NCBI GenBank assembly: GCA_951230915.1
Contig: OX579634.1
Location: 47,319,570-47,383,569, forward strand
Direction of reading: 5' to 3'
DNA: 64,000 nucleotides
DNA from: Antitrichia curtipendula
Taxonomy: Eukaryota; Streptophyta; Bryopsida; Hypnales; Leucodontaceae
In this document: piece by piece, positions 1-11,233 of the stretch
Numbering within the stretch: the first letter of the stretch is position 1
How the letters are laid out: each line of letters starts with the position of its first letter
Translations under genes and position numbers: made by a program
The notes under the pieces: model-generated
Databases searched by the model: none
What the model saw: the letters and a program-made list of their open reading frames with translations, nothing else
What the model was told of the DNA's origin: nothing

Positions 1-116
1 ACAAAGCTCTTGCAAAGCTACACAATCTCAAAAAAATTCACTTCAAATTGAGACAATAGGAACCTATCCGGACTCAAATTGTCCCCCGAGGAGATAAGCG
101 GGGTTTTAGGAGTTAA
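1..116. repeat. Truncated copy (one end) of the TTAA-flanked CCCCTAAA repeat family
   Basis: The window opens inside a repeat whose last ~115 bases closely match the end of the copy at 14719-15304: the stretches reading 'acaaagctcttgcaaagctac', 'gagacaataggaacc' and 'gtcccccgag' recur in order. It ends with TTTTAGGAG followed by TTAA at 113-116. The other end lies outside the window. Confidence 0.75.
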
Positions 117-1590
117 GACCGAAGAGTGCCAAAGCAATTGGAGGGCACAACAAAAGACCAATTCTTGCCGTGCAAGAGCCAATAAGTGTTGCATTGGGAA
201 AGGTAACATGGAAAGTGTCATTAGCATTGGAACATGTTTTTGTTGCTATTTTAGGACCTACACAAAACTTACCATTGATGTACTTCTTACATCTTGGATT
301 GAAGATGCTCTAAGGATGCTCTAATTGAGGGAATGAGGCCTAGGTACTTCATCAACAATTACTATAGAAACAACGTGAGACCTACTATAGATACATTTTA
401 AATGTTGGAGCTAATAATTTAAAAATATTCAAGATACTATAGCATTACTTTTTTAAAGTGTACTATATAAGGCCATATTCGTTGTGTTGAGACTTTTTGC
501 AAATTTTGAGACATAATGCTAGTTATTGGAAAATTCATTTAAAAAAATTGTAATTGAAACCAAAAATAAATAATGCTAAAATAATAATTCTATAATGAAA
601 TTCTAAAAGTTGGTGTTGTTATTTATTTATTAAAAAATACTAGTAAAGAGATAAAGCGGTTTATCCTCAAGTCAAGAATAAAAAAGAAACTGCAAAAAGT
701 CTTAATATAACGAATATGACCTTATATTAGAAATACTATATAGTATATAGTAATGATCCATAGTACATAATTTGTAAATCTACACAAGGGGTAGTCTAAA
801 AGGGAAGGGAAGAACTTGCATGAAGAGCATCCATTTCCATCTCTAAATAGAACTTTGGACACCATATGAATAAACTATAAATTTTTTATATAGTAACATA
901 TGCTTCAAAATTTTCTATTTGGGGGGCTATTTAACTATTATTTCACAAAAGATATGCTTTAACTATATAACTCAAACTTTGGACACCATATGAATAAACT
1001 ATAAATTTTTTAAGTGTTGAAAAAATAGGTGTATCCAAAATTGTTGCATTTACTAAAACAAATATCAAAAATTAAAAAATGAACATTGAATTTGGAAGAA
1101 AAACTCACTAACATAGAACATGTTTGACAATCTATAGAACTCTTGCAACTGACAGACAACAAGGTCAAGTGACAACAAGATCATCTGCCTAGTATATGGT
1201 TGCTTACACCACAATAAAATGTTAAATCCCAAATTTCACAAACTATTTGCCTTTTTCCATACAGTTAGACATTGTCTTTTGTTCATCACATGCTTGCCAA
1301 TCAATGTTAAGGCCCTTTAAAACCACTTTCTCATAGTTGTGTGTTCCAATTGTGATACAAATGATTGACATCAAATTCAATTTAAACCATGGTTCTCATT
1401 TTCCACATATAAAACTCAAACACTACAAAACAAAACAATAAACCAAAAATGGGTGATAAAAAATTACAAGAATTACTTCTGCCCTAAAAGAGGCCTTTCC
1501 AAGTGAAGTTTCTAGAAGACTTTCAATAAAGTTTGGTGGGAAAAAATGAACAACTACCCTTGCTATGGGACTACTATTGAGTGATTGTAA
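117..1590. other. AT-rich intergenic stretch with one direct repeat
   Basis: No gene is supported here; the short open frames are low-complexity and lack homology I can recognise. A 38-base segment beginning aactttggacaccatatg occurs at 851-888 and again at about 975-1012. A weaker relative (gaataaactataaatttt, then a 'gtatccaaa' motif) occurs near 21130-21175, so it is part of a dispersed repeat. Confidence 0.6.
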
Positions 1591-2640
1591 GAAAGACCAA
1601 ATGATTTTGGTAGCATTTTGCCAAACTAGTTTTTATCCAAGCTATAACTTTTGAATTTTACGCCCAACGCCAAAAATTCAAAAGTCTATTTTAGATGTTT
1701 TGATTGTAATTGTATTATTTATTTATTTAACTAAAATCATTTTATATTTTAATTTTAATTTCTCTAATTTGTCATACTTTTTTATTTTTTTTATTTTTAG
1801 TATTAGGGAATACCCAAATTTAATGATGTAGAGAAAAAATTATGGTGGTATATTTCCGCACTAGTGAAGCATGTTCTATATGAAGGTCATCAAAAAACAC
1901 ATTTTTTTTACATCCTCCACGTTAATGCAAATAGGCCCAAAAAAGGGCTCCATAGCGTGCACATTTTTGAGCATTGAAGATGGTTTTAAGTTCATTTTTT
2001 GGGTGAAATCTCATCATCATCAAGTCCTCACAAATGTAAAAGAATTATTTTTATTTATTTTTCTATTATTTATTTATTAGAAATCAAAATGTTGAAATAT
2101 GCCTTTTCTAGGACACTAGAATTGTAAGTAGAATAGGGATATTTCAATGTTCTGATTTTTAATAGTCAATGATAGAGAAATTAAAAAAACTAAATTTTTT
2201 ACATTTGTGAGGACTTGATGGTGATAAGATTTCACCCAAAAAAAGAACTTGAAACCATCTTCAATGTTCAGAAGTGTGTACCCATGGAGCCCTTTTTCTG
2301 GCTTGTATGCACGAACGTGAAGGACATAAAATAATGTGTTTTTTGATGACCTTCATATAGAACATGCTTCACCAGTCACCAATAATTTTTTCTCTACATC
2401 ATTAAATTTGGATACTCCCCAATACTAAAAACAAAAAATACAGAAGTGTGACAAATTAGAGAAGTTAAATTTTAAATATAAAATGATTTTTAATTAAATA
2501 AATAAATAATAGATATAATTACAATCAAAACATCTAAAAATAGACTTTAAATTTTTTGGCATTGGACTTAAAATTCAAAATTTATAGCTTGGATAAAAAC
2601 TAGTTTGGCAAAACACTACCAAAATCGTTTGTTCTTTCTT
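1591..2640. repeat. Long palindromic foldback element (about 1.05 kb)
   Basis: The left arm from 1591 (gaaagaccaaatgattttgg) is mirrored by the right arm ending near 2640 (ccaaaatcgtttgttctttc). Arm similarity continues inward through 'aaactagtttttatccaagc', the 'gaagcatgttctatatgaag' motif and 'ttacatttgtgaggacttga' to a centre near 2.1 kb. The arms have diverged by scattered substitutions and small indels, so this is an old insertion. Short open frames inside it are repeat sequence, not genes. A related single arm lies at 51760-52100. Confidence 0.85.
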
Positions 2641-3817
2641 GCTATCACCCTATTCTAGAATTTACACCAAAAGCAACTTGAATGTAGCTTCAATAGGCGT
2701 GATGAAAATCTTTTGTAGTTTCTCTAGAATCGTTTATGATTTTTGTTACAACTCCAATGCATGCTTCTATGTACATGTATGTTTTAAAATTGATACATTT
2801 TTGACTTTGTAAGGCTACTATAGCTTTTTAAGCAAATGTTGTAAGGCATGATTGCAAACTACATTAGATCTATACATCCAATGAGTGAAGAAAATCTAAT
2901 GTTTAAGTTTTTGGTAGCATTAGATTGATGTTAAATACTAGCTAGAGAAAACATAGACAAAACATGGATTTAAGATCAATTTGCCAAATGGTGTGTGTTA
3001 TTTTGCTGACGAATCGCCTTTCAGCAACCAAGTTTTTTCTGAAAAGTTTATCTAGAGGTGAAAAAATCCCGACTTGCTTATCGTAAGCCAAGAAAAGGTG
3101 TGCAAGAATTTTTTTTCTCATGTACTCTTGGAATTGGAAAGTGACACTTTGATGCATTGATGGTGGCAGAATTCTTACTTGAAGGAAAAGCAATTATTTT
3201 GGAAAGGTGATCCTTAATAAGATCTTGAGATGTCGAAACCACTCTTCGAAAGGCATGAGGTACTCAAAATTGGCCTTCCAAGTTCCAACAATTGAAAGAA
3301 CAAACCAAATGTTAGATGCCATCAAAATGTTGAAACAAAAAAGAACAAGATAATGTGTGTTATAGATGGTGCATTAGAAAAAACTTGCAAGCCTCAGGAG
3401 GACCGCTCTAGAATGACCAAACCAATCTATTAATAAAAAATAAGCAGCCTGACGAATCTAGGTGTAGTGCATTGTCAGCTTGTGTGAATTTTGCAAAGGA
3501 TGTCAGGACTCATAAATGAGGGTGTAACAAAGATATGTTTAATAATCAACAGCATCAAATAACAAAATGATCAATTGACAAATGAAACAAATAAAGCCAA
3601 ATGAAGTGATTTTTGCAACTAGTTCCCCAAATTATTTAGAAATTCTAATAGTTTTGAATTAACTTCACAACCACTTAATTTAGTGCAAATGAAGTGGAGA
3701 AGAAAAGTTATTTGTATAAGTGGGTTAGTAGTAGGGAAAACAATACATGTGGGATATATAAATTAGGATTAATAGGAGCACAACCGCTCATAATTAAGTG
3801 AAAAGCAGAAATTGTGT
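2641..3817. other. AT-rich intergenic stretch without recognised feature
   Basis: No coding, RNA or element signature was seen. The 83-codon open frame at 2942-3193 on the minus strand has no recognisable family and no gene context. Confidence 0.5.
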
Positions 3818-4173
3818 TCAAAGTCGAATTTTAGACCCCATTTAGGCATAGTAGAATATAAAAATTCAAAAATCTTTGAACTAAAAAAAGTTGTAGAATC
3901 AATATAGTTTTCATCTCCAAAAATCATTTTGAGGTTTAGAAGCTCTAATAAAAAGTTATAGACAAAATTCAGAGAGGGTGTTTAAATGTCAAAGAAAATT
4001 TTCTATCCAATTCCTTTTAGATTTTTGTTCATGACTTTTTATTGGAGTCTCTAAACATCAAACGGATTTATGGAGATCAAAACTAGATTGCCTCTTCAAT
4101 TTTCTTTAGTTCAAAGATTTTTGAAAAAAATCATTCTATTATGCCTAAATGGGGTTTGAAATTCTACTTTGAA
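3818..4173. repeat. Palindromic foldback element (about 356 bp)
   Basis: The left end 'ttcaaagtcgaattttagac' and right end 'aaattctactttgaa' are inverted copies. The arms share 'ccccatttaggcata' / 'tatgcctaaatgggg' and 'tctttgaactaaa' / 'tttagttcaaaga', with a short asymmetric centre near 4.0 kb. It resembles a MITE or foldback; no coding capacity. Target duplication not resolved. Confidence 0.8.
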
Positions 4174-4557
4174 TAAAATTTTCACATTTGACAATGAGTG
4201 ATCTCTCTTCAAAATATCCCATATCCTTTGAGGATTCACCATGGACAATTGATTTATCTATAAAATCAACCACTTCATCTTTCGTTAAGGCCATCCTTCA
4301 TTTAGACCATCTATCAATGAATTGAGCCTAATATTGCCATTAAAAATATTATTGATGGTGGATGTTGTTGGATTGATTTTGATACTTATATTTTTTCCAA
4401 AATTTGGTTAGAGTACAAGGTATGCAATAATTAGGGTAAATGTGCATTACAATACCTGAACCTTGATTACTTATTATCTTCTATTCGGATTTTGAACCAT
4501 TGACAGTCATCCAATGTCATGGTGCAAGGTGAGTGACTACAGGGGAAAAAACAATCC
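4174..4557. other. AT-rich spacer
   Basis: Nothing recognised between the foldback at 3818-4173 and the TTAA element at 4558. Confidence 0.5.
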
Positions 4558-5306
4558 TTAACCCCTAAAGGACCAAACACCGTTTTTTTGACAACATAGC
4601 GATTTTGGGCAGCTCACTACGAATGAAATTTTTATTTATTTTCTCTCAAATTTTCACAGAAGAAGTGCCCAAGGAGTATCTTTAAGGCCCAACAATTTTC
4701 ATGACTTTTGACTACATGTTTCAAAAGTTATTGCATGATATGTCATTTTCAATGCTCGGCGGGCAGCCCGGGCAGCAAAAAAAACTTCTTTGAAAATAAC
4801 TTTTAAAAAAAATAAAAATTTGAAATTGGTTCTTTAGGTTTATTTAAGAGTGGGAAGCTTTGAATCATTCCATTTGAATTAATGAGTCAAAAGTTATGAG
4901 GATTTTTAGTTTGCGGGTAGGTATGGAGTCCATGAAAACCATACCTACTCACAAACTAAAAATCCTCATAACTTTTGACTCATTAATCCAAATGGAATGG
5001 TTCAAAGTTTCCAACTCTTAGATAAACCTAAAGAATCAATTTAAATTTAAAACTTTTTTTTAAAGTGATTTTTCAGGAAGTTTTTTGAGCTGCCCAAGCT
5101 GCCCGCCGAGCAATGAAAATCACATATCATGTTATAACTTTTTAACAATGCAGTCAAAAGTTTTGAAAATTGTTGGACCCTAAAGCTACTCCTAGGGCAC
5201 ATGTTTTGTGAAATTTTCAAAAAAAAATATTAAGAACTCCATTCATAGCGAGCTGCCCAAAATCGCTATGTTGCCAAAAAACGCAGTTTTTTCCTTTAGG
5301 GGTTAA
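4558..5306. mobile_element. TTAA-flanked palindromic element with CCCCTAAAGG ends
   Basis: The element is bounded by TTAA at 4558-4561 and TTAA at 5303-5306. Just inside, the left end reads CCCCTAAAGGACC and the right end, inverted, CCCCTAAAGGAAAAAACTG. The two halves are inverted copies over nearly their whole length (for example 'tagcgattttgggcagctc' on the left and 'gagctgcccaaaatcgcta' on the right), meeting near 4935. No protein is encoded. TTAA target duplication plus ends starting CCC is the arrangement known for piggyBac elements; assignment to that superfamily is inference because no transposase is seen. Confidence 0.75.
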
Positions 5307-7244
5307 GTGAATTTAAATGTTATCCTAGGGTCCTTTTAGCTGCTCTAGAGCGACCCTCCAGAGGCTTGAGATTTTCTGTAATGGTATTCCATGTGCCATT
5401 TTCAAACTGCTCGATTAGAAAGTGCCATCTAGGATACACATAGATTTCAAAAATCTTGGACTTTTACAGATTTTGGAAATCTAGAACTACTATAGATTTC
5501 AGACTATGCATTTTGAACTGTAAAAGTGACATCTCGGACTATTTTATATTTCAGACCGTGCGGTATGAACTGTAAAAAATGCCACCGTAGTGGAATAGCA
5601 CCATTTTAACAAAATTTGCCATCTTAGTGCAACCTACTCCTTCTTTCATTGGCACAATGCATCCATTGTGCAACATTTCTTGTTGCAAAATTTTGCGGAG
5701 ATGTTGCTCCCCTTATCTTACGTATCTGCGTAAATTTCCATTAGCTAATATGGCTCCTATTAACTACTTTGGTTGCCTAAATTAAATCTTGATTCATAGT
5801 TTGGCCAGCAGCCACTGCTGCCTAAATTTTGTTCAATCAAGTCACAACCGCGTCGCGGGAAGCAGGGGCTTCATTCTTGGCGGCACCTGGTTCTACTATG
5901 CTCCTCTATTGCTTACAGGATAATTGATCACCCCTCTGTCATTGCTAAGGTAAAACAGCCCATTGTGGTCAAAATTTGGAGTCTGCCCTCATGCCATTGC
6001 TGAAATTTTTCAATTTTTTTTTCATATAAAGATAAGTTTGAGAAACAATGAGAGCAATTGAAATTTTATTTTTCAGACAAAAGTGTGAATTAGTTATGTA
6101 TTTCTAAAGTGATCTCCCCAATATGGTCTACAAGCTGCCCCATAACCAATAAAAAGTGTATCCAATATGCTCATCTTAATCACCTAAAGTGGCCACAATA
6201 ATTTCTAATGTAGAATGCCATGAAAAGTTACTTCCTACAATGATTTACACAGGAAAAGTTGGATGTTTCTAATGAGGTCACTAATCACTCCATAGGTGTC
6301 AGATTAGATATTGACTGTAGTCTGAAAAAACCATCTTGGGGTCATGAGGTGTCCATTATGAGACATCTGACTGCAATGGGCTGGTTTACCTTACATTCTT
6401 TCTTGCAATCATGCGCCTATTTACACTTCACTTTTAAATTTGTTTCCTTTCGATTTTGTTGCATTTGAACTTATTTGAGCTTGTTTTTTTGAGGGGAGGT
6501 TGGCTTATACCTCCCCTGCGCAAGAATCACTCCTCTGATCCAATCTTTGCACTCTTTACTTGCACTCTTGCTGTTGGTTCATTCTTGGATTATTTAAGCT
6601 GATTGGATTGGCTTGCAACTAGGCTAATTGGAATGCATTCTAAGTTGATTGGAATGCGGTTTGGGCTTAAGGTAGTGTGCTGTAATTGCGACCCTCTCCT
6701 TCAAACCGACCCTATAATTAGTTGTAGAATGGATTGCAGGTGATTCTTGAATGGACCACTTTAGCTATTGAATGCATCAAGGATAATTCGTTTTTCTATT
6801 GCAAGAGCCAATCATTGATCTTGATTTTCTCAAATCACTTTAGAAGTTGCAAGGAGACAGATTTTGGGAGACCTAGGGTCACAAATAGGTACCTACAACA
6901 TAAATCTTTGAAAATTCATAACTAATTCAAAAATGCTTCAAAAAATATGAAACCACTTGTGTTACATTTGGCATCTATTTGACTTTCTCTGAAAAATGAG
7001 CTAAAAATATTTTTAATCATGAAAACCTATGAAAAAGGCGAATCAGCCCTTAAAGGGTCGCTTTTAGAGCCTACTACCTTGTTGGATTATGAGATGGGCT
7101 GAGCTGATTGAGATCCACTAATTACAATAAATTCTCATCATTCCCCTTCATCACTTTATTTTCAATTTTCAATTTCGGATTGTCTAAAATCAATTTGACA
7201 CGGAAGCTTATCAACTTTTTTCCTAGCAGATTCCACTCCTGAAA
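5307..7244. other. Intergenic stretch with a short degenerate tandem duplication
   Basis: No gene supported. Around 5500-5590 two ~60-base units sharing 'atttcagac..tg..c', 'gaactgtaaaa' and 'gcca' lie head to tail. The remainder is unremarkable AT-rich DNA; small open frames at 6259 and 6734 show no family features. Confidence 0.45.
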
Positions 7245-7647
7245 ATGCGAACCAGGACTTTACGCAATAAAGAAAGAACTTTCATAGTTGAGATGCGGCA
7301 AAAGGGAATAAAATGTAAGGACATTGCATAATTATTAAAAATATCAAGATCCACACTATCTACTGTCCTCACAAAATAGAAAGCATCAAGGTATTTGGAA
7401 ATTAAGAAATCGGATCAATAACCTTTGAAACTATATGCAAGTATACGACAAGGTTGTCCATCCTAACATGATGCTGACTTTTCACATTGGGATGTTCATT
7501 GGCAACGATCTGGATGCATCCAAATGCATCTAGATTCATGTCAACCAAAAAAACCCATCTTTGGTTGAGTTACATGGCCGTAAACTGGACAATCTGATCG
7601 CTGATGAGATGGACAAGCCGCTTAAGAAAAAAAATTACTATTATTAC

Positions 7648-7720
<73 letters not shown>

Positions 7721-8616
7721 TTTAAGATCTTAACAGACGTTGGAATTGGATCCTGACTTTTACGTTGGAGTCATGTCCGACTAGACCTAACATGCCGGTG
7801 ACAATCTTGGTGCACACCAAGATTTGGCTTACGTGGTCAATCATGACCGCCAGCAAACTCTTGTAGTGCTTGCAAATAGTTCTTAAGTCCATTGAAATAA
7901 TATATGAAAGTATGTCTATAGGTTAGGTTTTGAAAATAGAATATCTAAAAAAAAGCTCGTCTCAATGTAGACCAACAAACGAAAAGGTTGGCATTGAGAC
8001 GAGGTTGGCATTTTGAAAAGACATTGTCACTAGACCAAGGAAGATTAGAAAAATGTAATTTAGACAAAAAAATCCTCATTTGTGTTAGGAAAAATCTCTC
8101 ACCAGATTAGAGTTTGGTGGAAGGTTCATGAGATATATGCTTCCCATTGTCTAGCCTCCACATTTAAGTCCGGTAGATCATCAGTTATGGTATGGGAGGC
8201 CTTCATTGGTTTTGACAAAAGCCCTATAGACATAATGCCAGAAGGGAAAATAACAACAATAGATTTTGTTTGCAATGTGTACAAGGGTGCATTGAGAGGA
8301 TCATCATAAGCTGCAAAGTACCTCATGCTTATGGAAGATGGTGCTCTAGTGCATCACGGCAAGTTTCCAAACAAATGAAGGAAAGTTCATGGTATACGGA
8401 AGCTAGGTTGGCCTACAAATTCATTTGATTTAAATCCCGTTGATATATAAAGAGATTTGTTGCACCACTACAACCGGCCAAAGAACAAATAAGATATGAT
8501 ATGCATAATTTAAGTGGTATGGAATGAAGTATCCATGGAGCAATTGCAAAAGCTCATTGCAAGTATGCCCAATCAAATATAAGCTGTGATTTTGACAAGA
8601 AGTGGAAGTACTAGAT
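7245..8616 (+). pseudogene. Decayed Tc1/mariner-like transposase
   Basis: Two recognisable parts of a Tc1-type DDE transposase lie in order on the plus strand. From 7245 a helix-turn-helix region reads MRTRTLRNKERTFIVEMRQK, then a stop, then LLKISRSTLSTVL, matching the usual paired N-terminal HTH pattern of this superfamily. From about 8108 the catalytic part reads SSVMVWEAFIGFDKSPIDIM, then (about 8331) MEDGALVHHGKFPNK, WPTNSFDLNPVDI and MEQLQKLIASMPNQI, matching the D..H and PDLNPIE blocks of the DDE core. Stops and frame shifts interrupt the frame repeatedly, the final acidic residue is D-like rather than E, and the middle is disrupted by a TTA microsatellite (7632-7721). It is non-functional. 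The wording of the catalytic blocks recalls fungal-type Tc1 elements, which is an impression only. Confidence 0.85.
7632..7721. repeat. (TTA)n microsatellite
   Basis: About 90 bases of nearly pure TTA/ATT repeat inside the decayed Tc1-like locus; only the first units are interrupted (ttactattattactatt). Confidence 0.97.
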
Positions 8617-9137
8617 GGTAGGTAGTGTATAGACCACATTATTTGTAAATTTTCATGCATATATTTGTCTAATCCTCTAGTATTCTTTTGCTTGATTCTA
8701 GTGCAACTTGTAGTTCTGAATTTGAACAATTTTTTAGGAAGTTATGGCTTCTTGAAGTTGTTGGATTGTTGGCTAAAGTTTCACTCCGAAAATAGTTCAT
8801 AAAGTTCTTGTACCCGATTGTACATATGAACAAGTTTGCATTGCAAAATCACTTGGTTCATGTTGGAATTAGCAAATTTCCTCCAAATAGTGGTAGAACC
8901 TTCTAATAGACATTTCCTAATTATGACTTTGTTGTTGACAACCCTACTAGTAATTCAAACATTCTAGTGGAGTGGAGTATAGTAGGAAGCATTGAGATTT
9001 GCTTCACCGCATGTTGCAACTCTCTTGAGTTTGACTATAGGGATGCTTGAAGTCATAGATGCTCCGCAATTTGGCATGAATTTAAATGGGTAGATAGAGC
9101 AAGCTCCAAAGATAGGCTATTGGTTTGAGGGGAGTGT
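8617..9137. other. Spacer without recognised feature
   Basis: No gene or element boundary was recognised between the Tc1-like remnant and the repeat at 9138. Confidence 0.45.
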
Positions 9138-9345
9138 TAGCATGTGAGTATAGAATCTATGAGCCCATGAGCCTAGGAGTCTATATTATAGACATTTCCT
9201 ATAATTATAGGTGTCTATGTAATAGACACTTATATTATAGACTGTTTCCACATTATAGTGCACCTATATTATAAGTATATATGTTATAAAAACTTTCAAA
9301 TGGTTGTAGGTTCATACCTACCACTAGATTCAAGGCTTGTAGGTT
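9138..9345. repeat. Dispersed repeat, copy A (inverted partner at 19496-19693)
   Basis: The segment starts with gttagcatgtgagtatagaa and ends with gcactagcattg. Internally it holds several imperfect 'gtctatattatagac' palindromes. The inverted, diverged copy at 19496-19693 shares the terminal GCTAGCA-type ends, 'gaatctatgagcc' and the 'ggtgtctat..tatag' motifs. It is probably a small non-autonomous element of unknown class. Confidence 0.65.
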
Positions 9346-11233
9346 CACGCACTAGCATTGTTGTTAATTTGAGCAATTTGCTCATATGTTTTTAGCATGT
9401 AATGGAATCTTTACTAAAGATGTTTTTTAGCTACATTTGAGGGCTGTTTCAACTTTTAAGCCTGTTCCCCATGCTGAGAACCAACCATTGTTGGTCAGAA
9501 TTAAAAATTATTTCAAAATTTCAAAATTATTATAAATAATTAATAATATTAAAATTAAATATCAGAATATCAAAATAAAATTTAAAAATATTTTTTTAAA
9601 TATTATTTGACATGGCAATCATTCTACCAACTTTAGATTGCTTCTATGATCAAGTTCCCAAAATCCAGGAACTCAAGAAAACTTGCAGCCCTGTAGACTG
9701 ACTGAATTTTATTTAATAATTTGTATTATTAGGTCAATAGTATTTGAATTGGTTATTTTTTAACTAAAGTTACTAAAGACGATGATTCATATATTTCACA
9801 ATATAGATAAAGAAACTAAATTGGTTGAAGCAAATTGCCACAGTTGCTACTTATTATTTGCATTAAAAGTTGACTTTTGGAAACAACATCAAATCAATTG
9901 AAGTAGACTTCAAGTCTCGTGGGTGCCATGAAAGTGACCTCCAACAGAAATGATGAGGTATACTATAACCTAAAGGTATGCTCCTACCTAACATCATTAT
10001 ATCATCTCAAATAGCGATTTCAATAAGTTTGTTTGTCACAACCCTAGAACTTATAAGGAGGAATTTAATTCTCTTCAAAAGTACTTAGGGGATCTCACGG
10101 AAGCTCTTAGTGCGATAGATTATTCTGAGGCTTCCAATTGATACTTTTATTGACCAAGGTATCTTAATCCACAACAACCAAAAACTTTTATTTATACTAA
10201 GGAATAATTATGCCACCCAAGAAAATCTGAATTTGAACCTCCAAATTGGTGTTCTAGAGGTAGATATGTGAGTAAGGCATATACCATCCTTTATATATTG
10301 ATGAGCCCAACATTAGGCACCAATAGAAGCAAGATTTCTTTTCCAAAGAGTTGAGACTACTTTTCAAGAATAGTATGTCAAGTATTATTGTGTTTGATTT
10401 TAAATTCTAAAGGACCAAGGCCTTTTTTTTTGGTCAAAAATCACTCAAAATTGCCATTTCTCTAGCAATGACGCTAGTTTGTGAGCCTAAAATGGAGAGC
10501 TAACAAGCTACAAGCGTGTTTTTAGCAAGCCCAAATAATCATGTATGAAAAATTTGTAAATTATTGAAAACAATCGAAAAATGCAATTTTAAAATTTTCA
10601 TATTGCTAAACATAGTAAATTATCAGTCCTATTACCGTGGACCTATGATCAAGCCGTCCCCATTTTTCAGCAACCTCTGCACTTTAGAACCCATTTTTTC
10701 TTGTATAGTATCCCCCCCCCCCCCCCCCCCCATTGAATCTCATTTCTTAAAAATGTATAGGCCCATATTCTTTTGATACCATAGTAAGAAGCAAAACCAT
10801 TTGTTCTCTCCATACCAACACAACAAATGGGATGCAAAAGTGTGATGAATTCAAAAAGACCATTGTCTTCTCCTAGCAATACATTACGGTCCTTAGTAAA
10901 ACATTTGATCGTTCCAATTCACGCAATTTATGTTCACAAAGTTAGTCCTCCTATATCTCTATCATTTTCTTCTTTTTTTTTGCCTTCATGGAACTTACAT
11001 GTGCTACAACACAAGTTCACATATATGACATAGTAGATAAATAATACTCAAATACAATCTATTAATCTTTGAAATCCGGTTACACATGTAGGGCTTCTAG
11101 CCTCTTAGAAACTACATGTTTGCATAACTAGACCAATGTCTAGAAACACATCCAATGCTACTTAGATAAATATAAAGCTATAATGGACAAAACGTACGTT
11201 TGAATGATACTTGGACATGAAATTCCAATACTA
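9346..11233. other. Intergenic stretch with a poly-C run
   Basis: No gene supported. A pure run of 20 C residues lies at 10712-10731; open frames crossing it are artefacts. At about 10412 the sequence 'tctaaaggaccaagg' resembles an end of the TTAA-flanked repeat family, but no partner end was found. Confidence 0.5.

Noticed and set aside
4558..4575. TTTAGGG-like sequence at the ends of the TTAA family as interstitial telomere repeats
   Set aside because: Each end has only one such unit and it belongs to the terminal inverted repeat; there is no tandem array.
10712..10731. Poly-C run as a functional motif
   Set aside because: A lone homopolymer in intergenic DNA; its length may even be a sequencing artefact.
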